Origin: Lachnospiraceae bacterium
GTDB taxonomy: Bacteria > Bacillota > Clostridia > Lachnospirales > Lachnospiraceae
Assembly (NCBI GenBank): GCA_017543445.1
Contig: JAFYGB010000010.1
Coordinates: forward strand, 62,001-126,000
DNA length: 64,000 nt
Reading direction: 5' to 3'
The notes beneath the pieces are model-generated. The model saw nothing but the letters and a program-made list of their open reading frames with translations. It had not been told where the DNA came from and made no database searches. How positions within the stretch are numbered: the stretch's first letter is position 1; the number at the start of each line of letters is the position of its first letter. Made by a program: the position numbers and the translations under genes. This document shows positions 9,164 through 17,450 of this stretch, piece after piece.

Positions 9164-10222
9164 ATGTCCTTTCCGAAAACCGTATGCAAAGCCTCTGAAA
9201 CAGGTGAATACAGAATGGTTCCGTTCAGCAACAAACCGCTCTCAAACAAAAGAACAACTACATCCCATTCGGAAGGGGCATCTGCTATCACCCTCTGCCA
9301 GAGGCAAGGCAGGGCAGGCGTCAGAGCCAGCCTTACGATCGAGGCAGCATTGGTGCTGCCCATCGTGGTCTTCGTGCTTTTGGGTTTCAGTTATTTCTTC
9401 CGTGTCATGGCGATCCAGACGCGGATCGCGGAAACCCTGAACCGGGTCGTTGAGGAGATCACGGCCTGCGCCAATCTCGGGGAGAAGATGCCGGGAATCT
9501 TTTCGACGGAGCAGGACGGGACGATCCTGACGCAGTCCGAAGAAGATGCACAGCAGGATATCCTGTCGAATTTCAATGTATCGGTCGGTTCGATCGCGCG
9601 CCATGGTCTGGAGATCGGCCTGCTGAACGTTTTGTTCGACCGATATTTGTCGAAGGAGTATCTGGATGCATCGCCCATCGTGGATGGTTCGGGCGGTTTG
9701 TCCTTTAATGGAACGTTGTTGACGCCGGATACGGAGTACCTCGACGCACACGTCAGCTACACCGTACACCTCTGGGGACTACCGCCGGGACTGAATGAGA
9801 TCGACCTGTCGCAGCGGTGCCGAAGGCGATACTGGCGGGGATATGACACTTCGAAAAACGAGGAGCAGCAGGACGGAGAGACGGTATATGTTACCGAATA
9901 CGGGCGTGTATATCATACGTTCCGAGACTGCTCCAATTTGAACCGAAATATAAAGACGGTGGCAGCCTCGCATGTTTCCGAGGAGCGTAACGAATATGGC
10001 GGAAAATACAAGGCCTGCGAGTTTTGCATACGAAGCAATGAGGATGTGTATTATTACATCACGACCGATGGCGACCGGTATCACTCCCGAACGGACTGCG
10101 GAGCATTGATCCGATACATCCATACAGTAAAACGTTCGGAGGTCGGTACGAAACCGCTGTGTTCCGTATGTGCGGCACGTGAGGAAGAGAAAAAAAAGGG
10201 AGCCAGACCGGGAGGAGGATGA
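9164..10222 (+). CDS. TadE-like pseudopilin with two C-terminal Cys modules
   Basis: After a polar leader of about 45 residues comes a TadE-type anchor, SLTIEAALVLPIVVFVLLG, with the conserved glutamate. The middle part is extracytoplasmic. The C terminus holds two consecutive modules: YHTFRDC...CEFC (C-x28-CxxC) and YHSRTDC...CSVC (C-x20-CxxC), each built like a small zinc-binding or disulfide-forming knuckle. The last residues are Lys/Glu/Gly rich. An AGGGGGTGAT site precedes the ATG at 9164. It lies directly after the broken DUF5702 gene and couples to the prepilin peptidase downstream. Confidence 0.75.
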   Translation: MSFPKTVCKASETGEYRMVPFSNKPLSNKRTTTSHSEGASAITLCQRQGRAGVRASLTIEAALVLPIVVFVLLGFSYFFRVMAIQTRIAETLNRVVEEITACANLGEKMPGIFSTEQDGTILTQSEEDAQQDILSNFNVSVGSIARHGLEIGLLNVLFDRYLSKEYLDASPIVDGSGGLSFNGTLLTPDTEYLDAHVSYTVHLWGLPPGLNEIDLSQRCRRRYWRGYDTSKNEEQQDGETVYVTEYGRVYHTFRDCSNLNRNIKTVAASHVSEERNEYGGKYKACEFCIRSNEDVYYYITTDGDRYHSRTDCGALIRYIHTVKRSEVGTKPLCSVCAAREEEKKKGARPGGG

Positions 10223-10224
10223 GC

Positions 10225-10653
10225 ATGCGAACCATATATTTGGCAGGGATGTTTTTGATGCTTCTGGTCGGGAGCATCGAGGATCTGAAGGATCAACGGA
10301 TCAATCCGTACTGGCTACTGCTTCATGCTGCATTTGCCGTAGGAGCGAGGCTCGTGCTCGGAGAGATCCTGCCTGGACTAGCAGGTATCACGATCGGCCT
10401 AATGCTTATTGGAGCGGCGTTTGTGTCGCATCAGAAGGTCGGTTACGGAGACGGCCTGGTGTTTGTGGTCTGTGGATTGTATCTCGGCTTTTGGGAGAAT
10501 TTCAGCCTGTTGTTCCTGTCGCTGGTTTTATGTGCCCTGGGAGGCTTGGTCCTGATGGTGTTCGGTAAGATCCGAAAAGGGCAGGCGCTGCCGTTTATTC
10601 CGTTTGTGATGGGAGCGTTTGTCTGCGCGACGTTTTTTGAGGCCGTCGGATAA
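10225..10653 (+). CDS. A24-family prepilin peptidase (TadV/CpaA-like)
   Basis: A short polytopic membrane aspartic protease that cleaves pilin leaders. The two catalytic aspartates are visible in SIEDLKDQRI near the N terminus and in GYGDGLVF (GxGD motif) near residue 75. About five membrane helices; 142 aa is normal for the Tad version, which lacks the methyltransferase domain. GGAGGAGG at 10211-10218 favours the ATG at 10225 over the in-frame ATG at 10219, which is too close to the site. Likely substrates are the Flp pilin at 7174 and the TadE-like proteins beside it. Confidence 0.88.
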   Translation: MRTIYLAGMFLMLLVGSIEDLKDQRINPYWLLLHAAFAVGARLVLGEILPGLAGITIGLMLIGAAFVSHQKVGYGDGLVFVVCGLYLGFWENFSLLFLSLVLCALGGLVLMVFGKIRKGQALPFIPFVMGAFVCATFFEAVG

Positions 10654-10663
10654 AGGAGGGGCT

Positions 10664-11221
10664 ATGGAAGGTGTGGAGCATGCAAAAAGGGACGGGGTGG
10701 CCTTGCGGGGAGCCATGGTCGTAGAAGCGTCTTATTTATTTCTTTTGATCTTTCTGGTGTTTGCAGTCATTGTTTGTGAGGGCGTATACCTGCATGACTG
10801 TTATATTTTGTATGCAAAAGCGCAGAAATGTGCCGTGGATGTGACAAAAGAAGTCGTTAGTGATGTTGTGGATGGGAAGATCGATCTGGCTGCGTGGAAG
10901 GAGCGAGGTCTGCTCTGGCAGGTGACCGACGGTCACAAAGATCAGGAAGCAAAGGCAAAGGAAATGCTTACGAGGACGGCAAATGAAGGGCTTTTATTTT
11001 CCCAGAAGATCGATACAGAGGTGTCGGTCAGCTCTTATGAGGTGGAAGTGAAATACCATTTGAAGTATTCCATGCCGCTGATGAATGTATTTTATAAACT
11101 GCATCTTACACCGCCGCGGGAGACCACGATCACGGCGGTCGCGGGCTATGTGGAACAGGAGGAGTTTTTGCGTTTGCTCCACAGCCTGTTCATGAAGAAG
11201 AAAACAGCGACGTCATCATAA
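10664..11221 (+). CDS. TadE-like minor pseudopilin
   Basis: 185 residues with a short basic leader, then GAMVVEASYLFLLIFLVFAVIVCEG: a TadE-type hydrophobic anchor with the conserved glutamate. The remaining ~130 residues are predicted outside the membrane and show no recognisable enzyme motif. The ATG at 10664 is preceded by AAAGGAGGGG; an upstream in-frame ATG at 10619 lies inside the peptidase gene and lacks a site. Probably a minor pilus component or assembly factor of the same operon. Confidence 0.78.
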   Translation: MEGVEHAKRDGVALRGAMVVEASYLFLLIFLVFAVIVCEGVYLHDCYILYAKAQKCAVDVTKEVVSDVVDGKIDLAAWKERGLLWQVTDGHKDQEAKAKEMLTRTANEGLLFSQKIDTEVSVSSYEVEVKYHLKYSMPLMNVFYKLHLTPPRETTITAVAGYVEQEEFLRLLHSLFMKKKTATSS

Positions 11222-11234
11222 CGGGAGGATAGAT

Positions 11235-12668
11235 ATGAAGGTTGAATACGGGAGGAGTAATTACTCCGGGACCACCTATATGATGCTGGTACAGAAGGAT
11301 CGGCGCGACGTGGATTACCAGTGCCGAATGGTGATCGATAACGAACTCGCTCCTTTCGTACCGATGACGATGCAGATGCGGGATAGTGACGTGGTCCTGT
11401 GTCTGGATATTTCTTCCCGACAGCCATTGTCACGGCTCTACGAGCGCCGCACCATGGATGTCTGGCAGATCCGACAGCTCCTGGAAGGCATTGCCCAGGC
11501 GTGCGAGGTGGCGGAGCAGTATCTGATGGACGTGGACCGCATCCTTCTGGCACCCGACTATATCTTCGTGGAGCCGGAGCGAAACCGGTGTCGGTTTGCA
11601 TTTGGGTTTGAGAAGGAAACAACATTTGCCGAGGAGTTATCGGGACTGCTTTGTTATTTGCTGGACCATATCTCTCGCGAGGATTATGAGTGCGTTGGGC
11701 TGGCCTACAGCCTCTACCAGGAGAGTCGGAAGGAGACTTGCGGCATCCGCGACCTGCTCGCCATCGCGATGAAAGACAAGGTGGAAAATGAAACCCCGTC
11801 GCCAGGAGTTCAATATGTGGAGCCTGAACCGGCAAAACCGATCGAGGTCTATGATATGGAACCTCGGATCCTGGGCTTCCTGCCTCCACCGCAGGAAAAA
11901 CACGAGACAAACCGAACATCACGTCGAAATATCGGTAGAAGGATAATAGAGCGGATCCCGCCGAGGATCCTGTTGCACGTACGGATGTTTCTGTACTCCG
12001 TTGCAGCGGCCATTTTACTGATCGGTGTCTATTTGTCGACGGCAAAGGATCGATCCGGACGAGAGAAGTTAGTCTCTGCCGGAGGGATCGTGCTAGTCTG
12101 TCTGGCGGTCGGGCAGGTAGCAGCCCTGTATCTCCAAAAGAAAAACGGAACGAATGGCGTGCGTGCAGCGGATCCAAAGGGGTATACTGATACCGGTGAA
12201 TTCCCGTTTGAGGATAACTATTCTGCGGAAGGGGCTCTCTATCCCGGAGGGACGGAGCAGGAGCGCGCCTCGGCGCGCGTGACACGGCCGATCAACGCAA
12301 ATTGGACGGAGATCCCCGCAGAATATAAAACACAACGCCTGTATTCTGCGGAGCCTGGAAAGAATAAGGGGTGCTTGCGAAGCCGCGTGCCGGAGCGTAC
12401 GCCGGACATCCGCCCGGATCATTTTCCATACATCATCGGAAAGTTGGAAGGGGCGACAGATCATTGCCCGAAGAGTGCCCTGATCAGTCGGTTGCACGCG
12501 AGACTGGAGCAGCGTACGGACGGCGTTTACATCATTGACCTCAACAGCACGAACGGGACATTTGTCAACGGGAATCGGCTGCTTCCCTCGCAAGAAGCAA
12601 AACTGGCGGCAGGCGACGAGGTCGCATTGGCTGACCTGCATTTCCTGTATGAGACGGGGGTGATCTAG
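11235..12668 (+). CDS. DUF6382 and FHA-domain membrane protein of the Tad operon
   Basis: Residues ~1-180 match the DUF6382 pattern seen in clostridial Tad operons (QCRMVIDNELAPFVPM, then LYERRTMDVWQIRQLLEGI). Two membrane helices follow (~251-268 and ~281-300), then a linker and a C-terminal FHA domain (~393-475) with YIIGK, SRLHAR and NSTNGTFVNG. FHA domains bind phosphothreonine, so this protein probably links the pilus machine to Ser/Thr kinase signalling; no kinase is in the window. Both ends should face the cytoplasm. Ribosome site GGGAGGAT; 13 bases after the TadE-like gene. Last gene of the operon. Confidence 0.82.
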   Translation: MKVEYGRSNYSGTTYMMLVQKDRRDVDYQCRMVIDNELAPFVPMTMQMRDSDVVLCLDISSRQPLSRLYERRTMDVWQIRQLLEGIAQACEVAEQYLMDVDRILLAPDYIFVEPERNRCRFAFGFEKETTFAEELSGLLCYLLDHISREDYECVGLAYSLYQESRKETCGIRDLLAIAMKDKVENETPSPGVQYVEPEPAKPIEVYDMEPRILGFLPPPQEKHETNRTSRRNIGRRIIERIPPRILLHVRMFLYSVAAAILLIGVYLSTAKDRSGREKLVSAGGIVLVCLAVGQVAALYLQKKNGTNGVRAADPKGYTDTGEFPFEDNYSAEGALYPGGTEQERASARVTRPINANWTEIPAEYKTQRLYSAEPGKNKGCLRSRVPERTPDIRPDHFPYIIGKLEGATDHCPKSALISRLHARLEQRTDGVYIIDLNSTNGTFVNGNRLLPSQEAKLAAGDEVALADLHFLYETGVI

Positions 12669-12683
12669 CGAATCTGTGGAAAG

Positions 12684-12727
12684 CATGGCGCATATTGCGA
12701 CTGTATTTAGTTGCAATATGCGCCATG
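12684..12727. repeat. 44-base near-perfect palindrome after the Tad operon
   Basis: Two 19-base arms beginning CATGGCGCATATTGC (12684-12702 and 12709-12727) pair with one G-U or mismatch around a 6-base loop. It follows the FHA gene by 15 bases. No T run follows, so it is a poor intrinsic terminator; it could be an mRNA 3'-end stabiliser, a protein-binding palindrome or the end of a lost element. It abuts the damaged hicA. Confidence 0.8.
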
Positions 12728-12762
12728 GTATGTTATAGTAAAGACGAAAGGATAAATCATAC

Positions 12763-12887
12763 ATGGGTCAGAAGGATAAACTAATCAAACAAAGATATTG
12801 CTTCATAAACCTCATCCACGCAAGGAGCTCTTAAGGTATCAATTAAAGGAGCTTATTATTTTTTTTGAACAGGAGGGTTTGATATGA
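12763..12887 (+). pseudogene. hicA toxin remnant with internal deletion
   Basis: The ATG at 12763 encodes MGQKDKLIKQ, a typical HicA start. From 12804, in a different frame, the sequence reads HKPHPRKELLRYQLKELI and then IFFEQEGLI followed by TGA (12885-12887): the usual HicA C terminus. The core between, including the dsRNA-binding-like fold and catalytic histidine, is missing, and the junction near 12793-12803 is out of frame. The remnant's stop overlaps the hicB start as ATGA, the normal hicAB coupling. Read straight from the ATG, only a 24-residue peptide would be made. No active toxin is possible. Confidence 0.82.
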
Positions 12888-13225
12888 GGTCCACCATGGA
12901 ATACAGGGGTTATGTCGGGAGCGTGGAATTCTCCGAAGAGGATTGTGTTTTATTCGGGAAGGTGCTGGGCATACGGTCCTTGATCTCCTATGAGGGAGAA
13001 ACGGCGAAGGAATTGCTGGAAGATTTTCACGGAGCGGTAGATGACTATCTGGCGACGTGCGAGAAAGAAGGAGTCGAACCGGAGGTTGCCTATAAGGGGA
13101 GTTTCAACGTGCGGATCGGAAGTGAACTGCACCGTAGGGCTGCGGTCTACGCACTGACACATTCCCAAAGCATGAACAGTTTTATCGAGGAGGCAGTCCG
13201 TGAGAAACTGAACTCGGTGGTATGA
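12884..13225 (+). CDS. hicB: HicB-family antitoxin, now without a toxin
   Basis: 113 residues with the HicB pattern: an N-terminal partial RNase H-like fold (YRGYVGSVEFSEED, FGKVLGI, SYEGET) and a C-terminal ribbon-helix-helix-type DNA-binding segment (GSFNVRIGSELHRRAA, MNSFIEEAVREKL). HicB neutralises HicA mRNA interferase and represses its own operon. Here the upstream hicA is deleted, leaving an orphan antitoxin. The AGGAGGG at 12871-12877 supports the ATG at 12884. The reading frame itself looks intact, so it may persist as a regulator or be a relic. Confidence 0.85.
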   Translation: MRSTMEYRGYVGSVEFSEEDCVLFGKVLGIRSLISYEGETAKELLEDFHGAVDDYLATCEKEGVEPEVAYKGSFNVRIGSELHRRAAVYALTHSQSMNSFIEEAVREKLNSVV

Positions 13226-13282
13226 CGGCGTCTTGCATAAATCCTAGAAACGGGGTATACTGTCAGTAATGACTTTGAAAGG

Positions 13283-14365
13283 ATGAAGAAGTTGCTGGTC
13301 AAGTTGGAAAATGCCCTGATCGAGGCAGGATATTTGCGGGGAGAGTCGGATGAAAACCACACGTACAGCGTGTTGTTTAAGTTGACGAAGATCGGTATGT
13401 TTTACCTGTGCCTGCTGGATGATACGGGGTCGAATATAGCGAAGCGGGAGACATTTACCCGGGATCGATTAAAGGAGATGGGTGACAGGATCGCCGGACA
13501 GTATCCGCAGTATGTGCGGGATACTTTCGGGCTTCTGGTCGTGATGACTGCAGATTCGTCCGCGAGCCGGCAGAAGCTAGGCGAGGAGGTCCCGTTCTGG
13601 ATCGTGGATGTTCATAAGAAGAACCTGATGATCTACGATGATCAGCCGGGAACGTTTCTGGACGCCCGTTCGATCATCGAGAGCCGGTTGACGGCGTCTC
13701 CCTGGAAGAACCTGTTTAAGCAGTTGAAGATCTTGCTGTCGCCGGTCAATATCGGCCTGATCTTAGGCTGTGTTGGCGTGTTTATCCTGCAGAAGATCTT
13801 CGGAAACGGAGAAGAGATCGGTAAGCTCGAGCAGATCGGAGCCATGCACTCGCGGACGTTTTTCGAGAACCGAGAGTACTGGACCGCGCTTACGCACATC
13901 TTCCTGCACGGCAGTTTCCAGCATCTGTTTTTCAATATGGTCACGCAATTGTATGTTGGAAAACCGCTGGAGGTCCTGCTCGGTAAGGTGAAGTTCGTGC
14001 TATTGTATCTGCTCAGCGGTATCGGCGCGGGCATGATCAGCCTCGCGATGTATATTCATTCCGGGGAGAATGTCTATAGTCTCGGAGCTTCCGGCGCGAT
14101 CAGCGGCATGTGCGGCGCGCTGCTGTGCATTCTGTGGCTGAACCGAAAGCGCTTGCAAAAAGTACCATATTTCCGATACCTGATCTTCCTGGGCATCGTC
14201 GTTACGAACGGCATCAACACGCCCGGCGTGAACTGGGTGGCGCATGCTTCCGGCGCGGGCCTGGGCATCGTCCTCGCGCTTCTGTTGTACGGTATTCCCA
14301 AACTCAGAAAGGGGAAAGCAGACTCCGCAGAGGCAAATGAGCAGATCGGTAATCTGGGCGCTTAA
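13283..14365 (+). CDS. Rhomboid-family intramembrane serine protease
   Basis: An N-terminal cytosolic domain of about 150 residues precedes a six-helix rhomboid core. Catalytic serine is in GASGAISG (~268-275) and the histidine in NWVAHASGAG (~317-326). FLHGSFQHLFFNM is the conserved HxxxxHxxxN segment of helix 2. Rhomboids cut membrane-spanning substrates within the bilayer; the substrate here is unknown. The ATG at 13283 directly follows AAAGG, which is too close; a TTG at 13292 has better spacing, so the exact start is uncertain. It stands alone after hicB. Confidence 0.88.
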   Translation: MKKLLVKLENALIEAGYLRGESDENHTYSVLFKLTKIGMFYLCLLDDTGSNIAKRETFTRDRLKEMGDRIAGQYPQYVRDTFGLLVVMTADSSASRQKLGEEVPFWIVDVHKKNLMIYDDQPGTFLDARSIIESRLTASPWKNLFKQLKILLSPVNIGLILGCVGVFILQKIFGNGEEIGKLEQIGAMHSRTFFENREYWTALTHIFLHGSFQHLFFNMVTQLYVGKPLEVLLGKVKFVLLYLLSGIGAGMISLAMYIHSGENVYSLGASGAISGMCGALLCILWLNRKRLQKVPYFRYLIFLGIVVTNGINTPGVNWVAHASGAGLGIVLALLLYGIPKLRKGKADSAEANEQIGNLGA

Positions 14366-14397
14366 GTAGATCGGTGCGGTCTCGAGCCGTTTCTGAA

Positions 14398-14423
14398 TAA
14401 AAAAGGGATGCCGTCTCGGCATC
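14398..14423 (-). terminator. Leftward intrinsic terminator between rhomboid and oxidoreductase genes
   Basis: GATGCCG / CGGCATC (14407-14413 with 14417-14423), read on the minus strand, is followed by CCTTTTTTATT. It would stop transcripts moving leftward. No minus-strand gene ends here, so it may act as a barrier to antisense transcription from murG. Confidence 0.55.
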
Positions 14424-14450
14424 ACCGGATAATGTAAAGGGGGAAAACCA

Positions 14451-15425
14451 ATGAGTTTTCGTTTTGGGGTTTTGGGAGCAGGACGTATTTCGAATAAGTT
14501 CTGCGATGCTGTCCGAAGGATCGACGGCGCCGAAGTGGCGGCGATCGCCAGCAAGTCGATGGAGCGCGCGAAAGCATTTGCCGCGGCAAATTCGATCCCG
14601 GCGGCGTACGACGACTACGTGCGCATGATCGAAGAAGTGAAGCCGGACGCTGTGTACATCGGCGTTACGACGAACGCACATTTTGAACTGGTCATGCTGT
14701 GCCTGGATCTGGGCGTTCCGATCCTTTGTGAGAAGCCGATGTTCACGGACATGGAGCAGGCGAAGGCAGGTCTCGCAAAGGCGGCGGAGAAGAAGGTATT
14801 CTTGATGGAGGCGATGTGGAGTCGTTTCCTGCCCGCGGTAAAGAAAGCAAAACAGTGGGTCGAAGAGGGAAAGATCGGCACGCCGACGTATTCCAATTTG
14901 GGCATTGCTAACCTGATGAATAAGGATCCCGAGGACCGCTTTTACAGCGCGGCACTCGGCGGCGGTTCCGCCTACGATCTCGGTGTGTACGGTTACGACA
15001 TCACCACCTTCGTATTGGGCAACATCCCGATCGATCAGGTGGAGGAGTACTCCATCTGGAGCGAGACCGGCGTGGACATCGAGAACCATGTGGTCATGCG
15101 CTACCCGGATACGATCGCCACGTTCGACTCGAGTTTCATCAGCGTTCTGGATGAGCGTCTGATCGTCTGCGGCGACGCGGGCATGCTGATCGTGCCGCAT
15201 TCGCACTACGCGACCGAAGCGTTCCTGTACGACAGTAACCGCAACCTCGTCGAGCATTTCAAAGATGAGGAAACGGTCAATGGTTTCGTCTACGAGATCA
15301 TGGAAGTGATGCGGTGCGTTCGGGAAGGCAAACTCGAGAGCCCTGTGATCACCCATCAGGACACGATCGCGAGCACGCTGTTGTATGATAAGGTAAATGC
15401 GCACAAGCCGGAGCGCCTTCGCTGA
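14451..15425 (+). CDS. Gfo/Idh/MocA-family NAD(P)-dependent oxidoreductase
   Basis: An N-terminal Rossmann domain starts RFGVLGAGRIS (GxGxxG-type loop) and contains GVPILCEKPM, the conserved EKP motif with catalytic lysine. The C-terminal alpha/beta domain includes GGGSAYDLGVYGYDITTF, the GGG-x-D-x-G type motif of dihydrodiol dehydrogenase-like members. 324 aa is normal. It acts on a sugar, cyclitol or related alcohol with NAD(P); the substrate cannot be read from sequence. A GGGGGAAAA site precedes the ATG. It is flanked on both sides by leftward terminators and is not obviously in an operon. Confidence 0.88.
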   Translation: MSFRFGVLGAGRISNKFCDAVRRIDGAEVAAIASKSMERAKAFAAANSIPAAYDDYVRMIEEVKPDAVYIGVTTNAHFELVMLCLDLGVPILCEKPMFTDMEQAKAGLAKAAEKKVFLMEAMWSRFLPAVKKAKQWVEEGKIGTPTYSNLGIANLMNKDPEDRFYSAALGGGSAYDLGVYGYDITTFVLGNIPIDQVEEYSIWSETGVDIENHVVMRYPDTIATFDSSFISVLDERLIVCGDAGMLIVPHSHYATEAFLYDSNRNLVEHFKDEETVNGFVYEIMEVMRCVREGKLESPVITHQDTIASTLLYDKVNAHKPERLR

Positions 15426-15463
15426 TCATAGATCGCTTGTGGGGATATCACCGGTATCGTGAC

Positions 15464-15489
15464 AAAAAAGAGATCCGTAAATCGGATCC
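15464..15489 (-). terminator. Leftward intrinsic terminator before the HIT gene
   Basis: GATCCG / CGGATC (15472-15477 with 15483-15488) read on the minus strand is followed by TCTTTTTTG. It is the first terminator met by transcripts that leave murG leftward, after passing antisense through the whole HIT gene. Confidence 0.6.
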
Positions 15490-15549
15490 TAAATGATAGT
15501 CGAGAATTATAAGAAAGGAAAAAGCCCGGAAACCGGGCCGGAGAACGAA

Positions 15550-15963
15550 ATGGAGAATTGTATTTTTTGTAAGATCGCAAACGGAGAGATCCCGAGCACG
15601 ACATTGTATGAGGATGACATGTTTCGTGTGATCTTTGACTTGGGTCCTGCTTCGAAGGGCCATGCCCTGATCCTGCCGAAGGAGCATTTCGCGGACGTGA
15701 CTGAGATCTCGGAAGAGTATGCCGCAAAAGTACTTCCATTGGCCGCAAAGATCGGCAACGCCATGAAGAAGGCGCTGGGATGCACGGGCTTTAATCTGGT
15801 ACAGAACAACGGTCTTTCGGCCGGCCAGACGATATTCCACTTCCATATGCACGTGATCCCACGCTACGACGACGGAGCGAAGATCGTAGCATGGGATCCG
15901 GGAACCTTAGATCCTGAGGAAGCTAAGGAGATGCAGAAAAAAATATCAGAAGCGCTGGATTAA
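15550..15963 (+). CDS. HIT-family nucleotide hydrolase
   Basis: Begins NCIFCKIANGEIPS and has the histidine triad as HFHMHVIPR near residue 98. Family members (HinT-like) hydrolyse AMP-lysine, ADP-type dinucleotides or nucleoside phosphoramidates in the cytoplasm. 137 aa from the ATG at 15550, which has a GGAG site; an in-frame ATG at 15493 lacks one and would add a non-family extension. The stop codon overlaps the 3' end of the convergent murG by 18 bases. Confidence 0.9.
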   Translation: MENCIFCKIANGEIPSTTLYEDDMFRVIFDLGPASKGHALILPKEHFADVTEISEEYAAKVLPLAAKIGNAMKKALGCTGFNLVQNNGLSAGQTIFHFHMHVIPRYDDGAKIVAWDPGTLDPEEAKEMQKKISEALD

Positions 15964-17001
15964 TTCCATCACGCGCTCGACACCGTTACCGATATCGGCC
16001 TTCATCATAGCGTCGATATAGGTCTGGCGATTTTCATAAAGATTTTTGATGGCCGTTACCAGAGTCTCTTTGGTAACGGCTTCTTCTTCCAAAACCTCGG
16101 AAAATCCCTGCTTTTGGAAGGAAGCGGCGTTCAGGATCTGGTCGCCGCGGCTGACCGCCTTCGACAGCGGGATCAGCAGGTGCGGCTTCCGAAGCGCAAG
16201 AAGCTCGCAGAGTACATTGGCCCCGGCACGCGACAGGATCACGTCCGCGCAGGCGTAGAGGTCTTTGAGTTCCGACGAGATATACTCGTACTGAACGTAG
16301 CCTTCGCGGTCGATCTCGGGATCGAGATTTCCCTTACCGCACAGGTGGATGATGTCGAACTGCGGGAGCAGGTCGTCCAGCGACGCGCGCAGGTGCTGGT
16401 TGATGATGCGGGAGCCGGAGCTGCCGCCGATCATGAGCAGAACGGGCTTCGCGCCGGAGAGTCCGGTAAATTTAAGTCCCGCCTCCCGAGTACCGGTCAG
16501 GAGCTCTTTACGGATCGGGCTGCCCGTCAGGACGGCCGGCTTCTTCTTGAGCTGTTCCACGGTCTCCGGGAAATTACAGCAGATGTATTTCGCTGCGGAA
16601 ATGCAGAGTTTATTGGCCAGACCCGGGGTCATATCCGACTCGTGGATGATGACCGGGATCTTATATTTTTTCGCCGCGCGAACGACGGGAACGGCAACAA
16701 AACCGCCCTTCGAGAAGACCACATCGGGCTTGAGTTGCTTCATCAGTTTTTTCGCCTCATTGTAGCCCTTCACGACGCGGAACGGGTCGGTCAGGTTCTT
16801 CGCGCTCAGGTAGCGGCGGAATTTGCCGGTCGCCACGCCATAGTACGGGATCCCCTCCGCCTCGATGAGCCCCTTCTCCATTCCTTCGTAGGAACCGATG
16901 TAGGAGATCTCATAGCCCAGAGCCCGCAGCTCGGGCAGCAGGGCGATATTTGCAGTAACATGTCCGGCGGTGCCGCCGCCGGTCAGAACGATCTTTTTCA
17001 T
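15946..17001 (-). CDS. murG: MurG, UDP-GlcNAc:lipid I N-acetylglucosaminyltransferase
   Basis: Peripheral membrane GT-B enzyme that makes lipid II. Motifs: TGGGTAGHVTANIAL (N-terminal G loop), FSKGGFVAVPVV, IIHESDMTPGLANK, IGGSSGSRIINQ and SRAGANVLCELLAL with the following PHLLIPL. 351 aa is typical. ATG at 17001 is chosen for the GAGG site at suitable spacing; a TTG at 17019 would add six residues. It follows the TSCPD gene by 47 bases on the same strand. It is outside the usual mur-div cluster. The 3' end overlaps the HIT gene, with no room for its own terminator. Confidence 0.92.
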   Translation of the reverse strand: MKKIVLTGGGTAGHVTANIALLPELRALGYEISYIGSYEGMEKGLIEAEGIPYYGVATGKFRRYLSAKNLTDPFRVVKGYNEAKKLMKQLKPDVVFSKGGFVAVPVVRAAKKYKIPVIIHESDMTPGLANKLCISAAKYICCNFPETVEQLKKKPAVLTGSPIRKELLTGTREAGLKFTGLSGAKPVLLMIGGSSGSRIINQHLRASLDDLLPQFDIIHLCGKGNLDPEIDREGYVQYEYISSELKDLYACADVILSRAGANVLCELLALRKPHLLIPLSKAVSRGDQILNAASFQKQGFSEVLEEEAVTKETLVTAIKNLYENRQTYIDAMMKADIGNGVERVMELIQRF

Positions 17002-17048
17002 GATGAACCTCGATGGCAAATAATAGGTATGTGAAATGCCTGAAGCGA

Positions 17049-17315
17049 TCAGGCTTCTGTTACCTCGGCCTGCTTCTTCAGCACCTGACGGATCGCGCGC
17101 GCGAGCTGATCCGGGCAGGAAGTGCCGCGACCCTTGCAGTCGATCTTCTGCAGGCGGCGGATGACCTCCTCTGCATCCATGCCTTCAACGAGTGCAGCAA
17201 CGCCCTGTGTATTACCATGGCAGCCACCTACGAACTGGACGTTGGTTACTTTGCCATCAACGATATCAAATAGGATTTGACGGGAACAAGTTCCTTTGGT
17301 AGTATAGGTATACAT
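17049..17315 (-). CDS. TIGR03905-type TSCPD domain protein
   Basis: 88 residues with GTCSRQILFDIVDGKVTNV, FVGGCHGNTQGVAALVEGM and the name-giving TSCPDQLARAI. TSCPD domains occur at the C terminus of B12-dependent ribonucleotide reductases and as free-standing small proteins; the free form has no proven function. The ATG at 17315 has a GGGAGGT site at ideal spacing; an upstream open extension lacks one. Cotranscribed with murG. A weak hairpin (17038-17054) follows the stop. Confidence 0.85.
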   Translation of the reverse strand: MYTYTTKGTCSRQILFDIVDGKVTNVQFVGGCHGNTQGVAALVEGMDAEEVIRRLQKIDCKGRGTSCPDQLARAIRQVLKKQAEVTEA

Positions 17316-17450
17316 ATCGTACCTCCCTGTGAAAAATCGGGACACTTCTCGTGCCTTGGTGCCTTCATGATAACACAGAAATCCATAAAAATCCATAGGT
17401 GCGAACACGGGAAATGCAAGCCATCCCGATTTGTTTTGAAAGGAATAGAA

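Noticed and set aside
16114..17034. 306-codon plus-strand open frame across murG
   Set aside because: Mirror of the murG coding strand; composition is Asp/Arg/Val shadow type.
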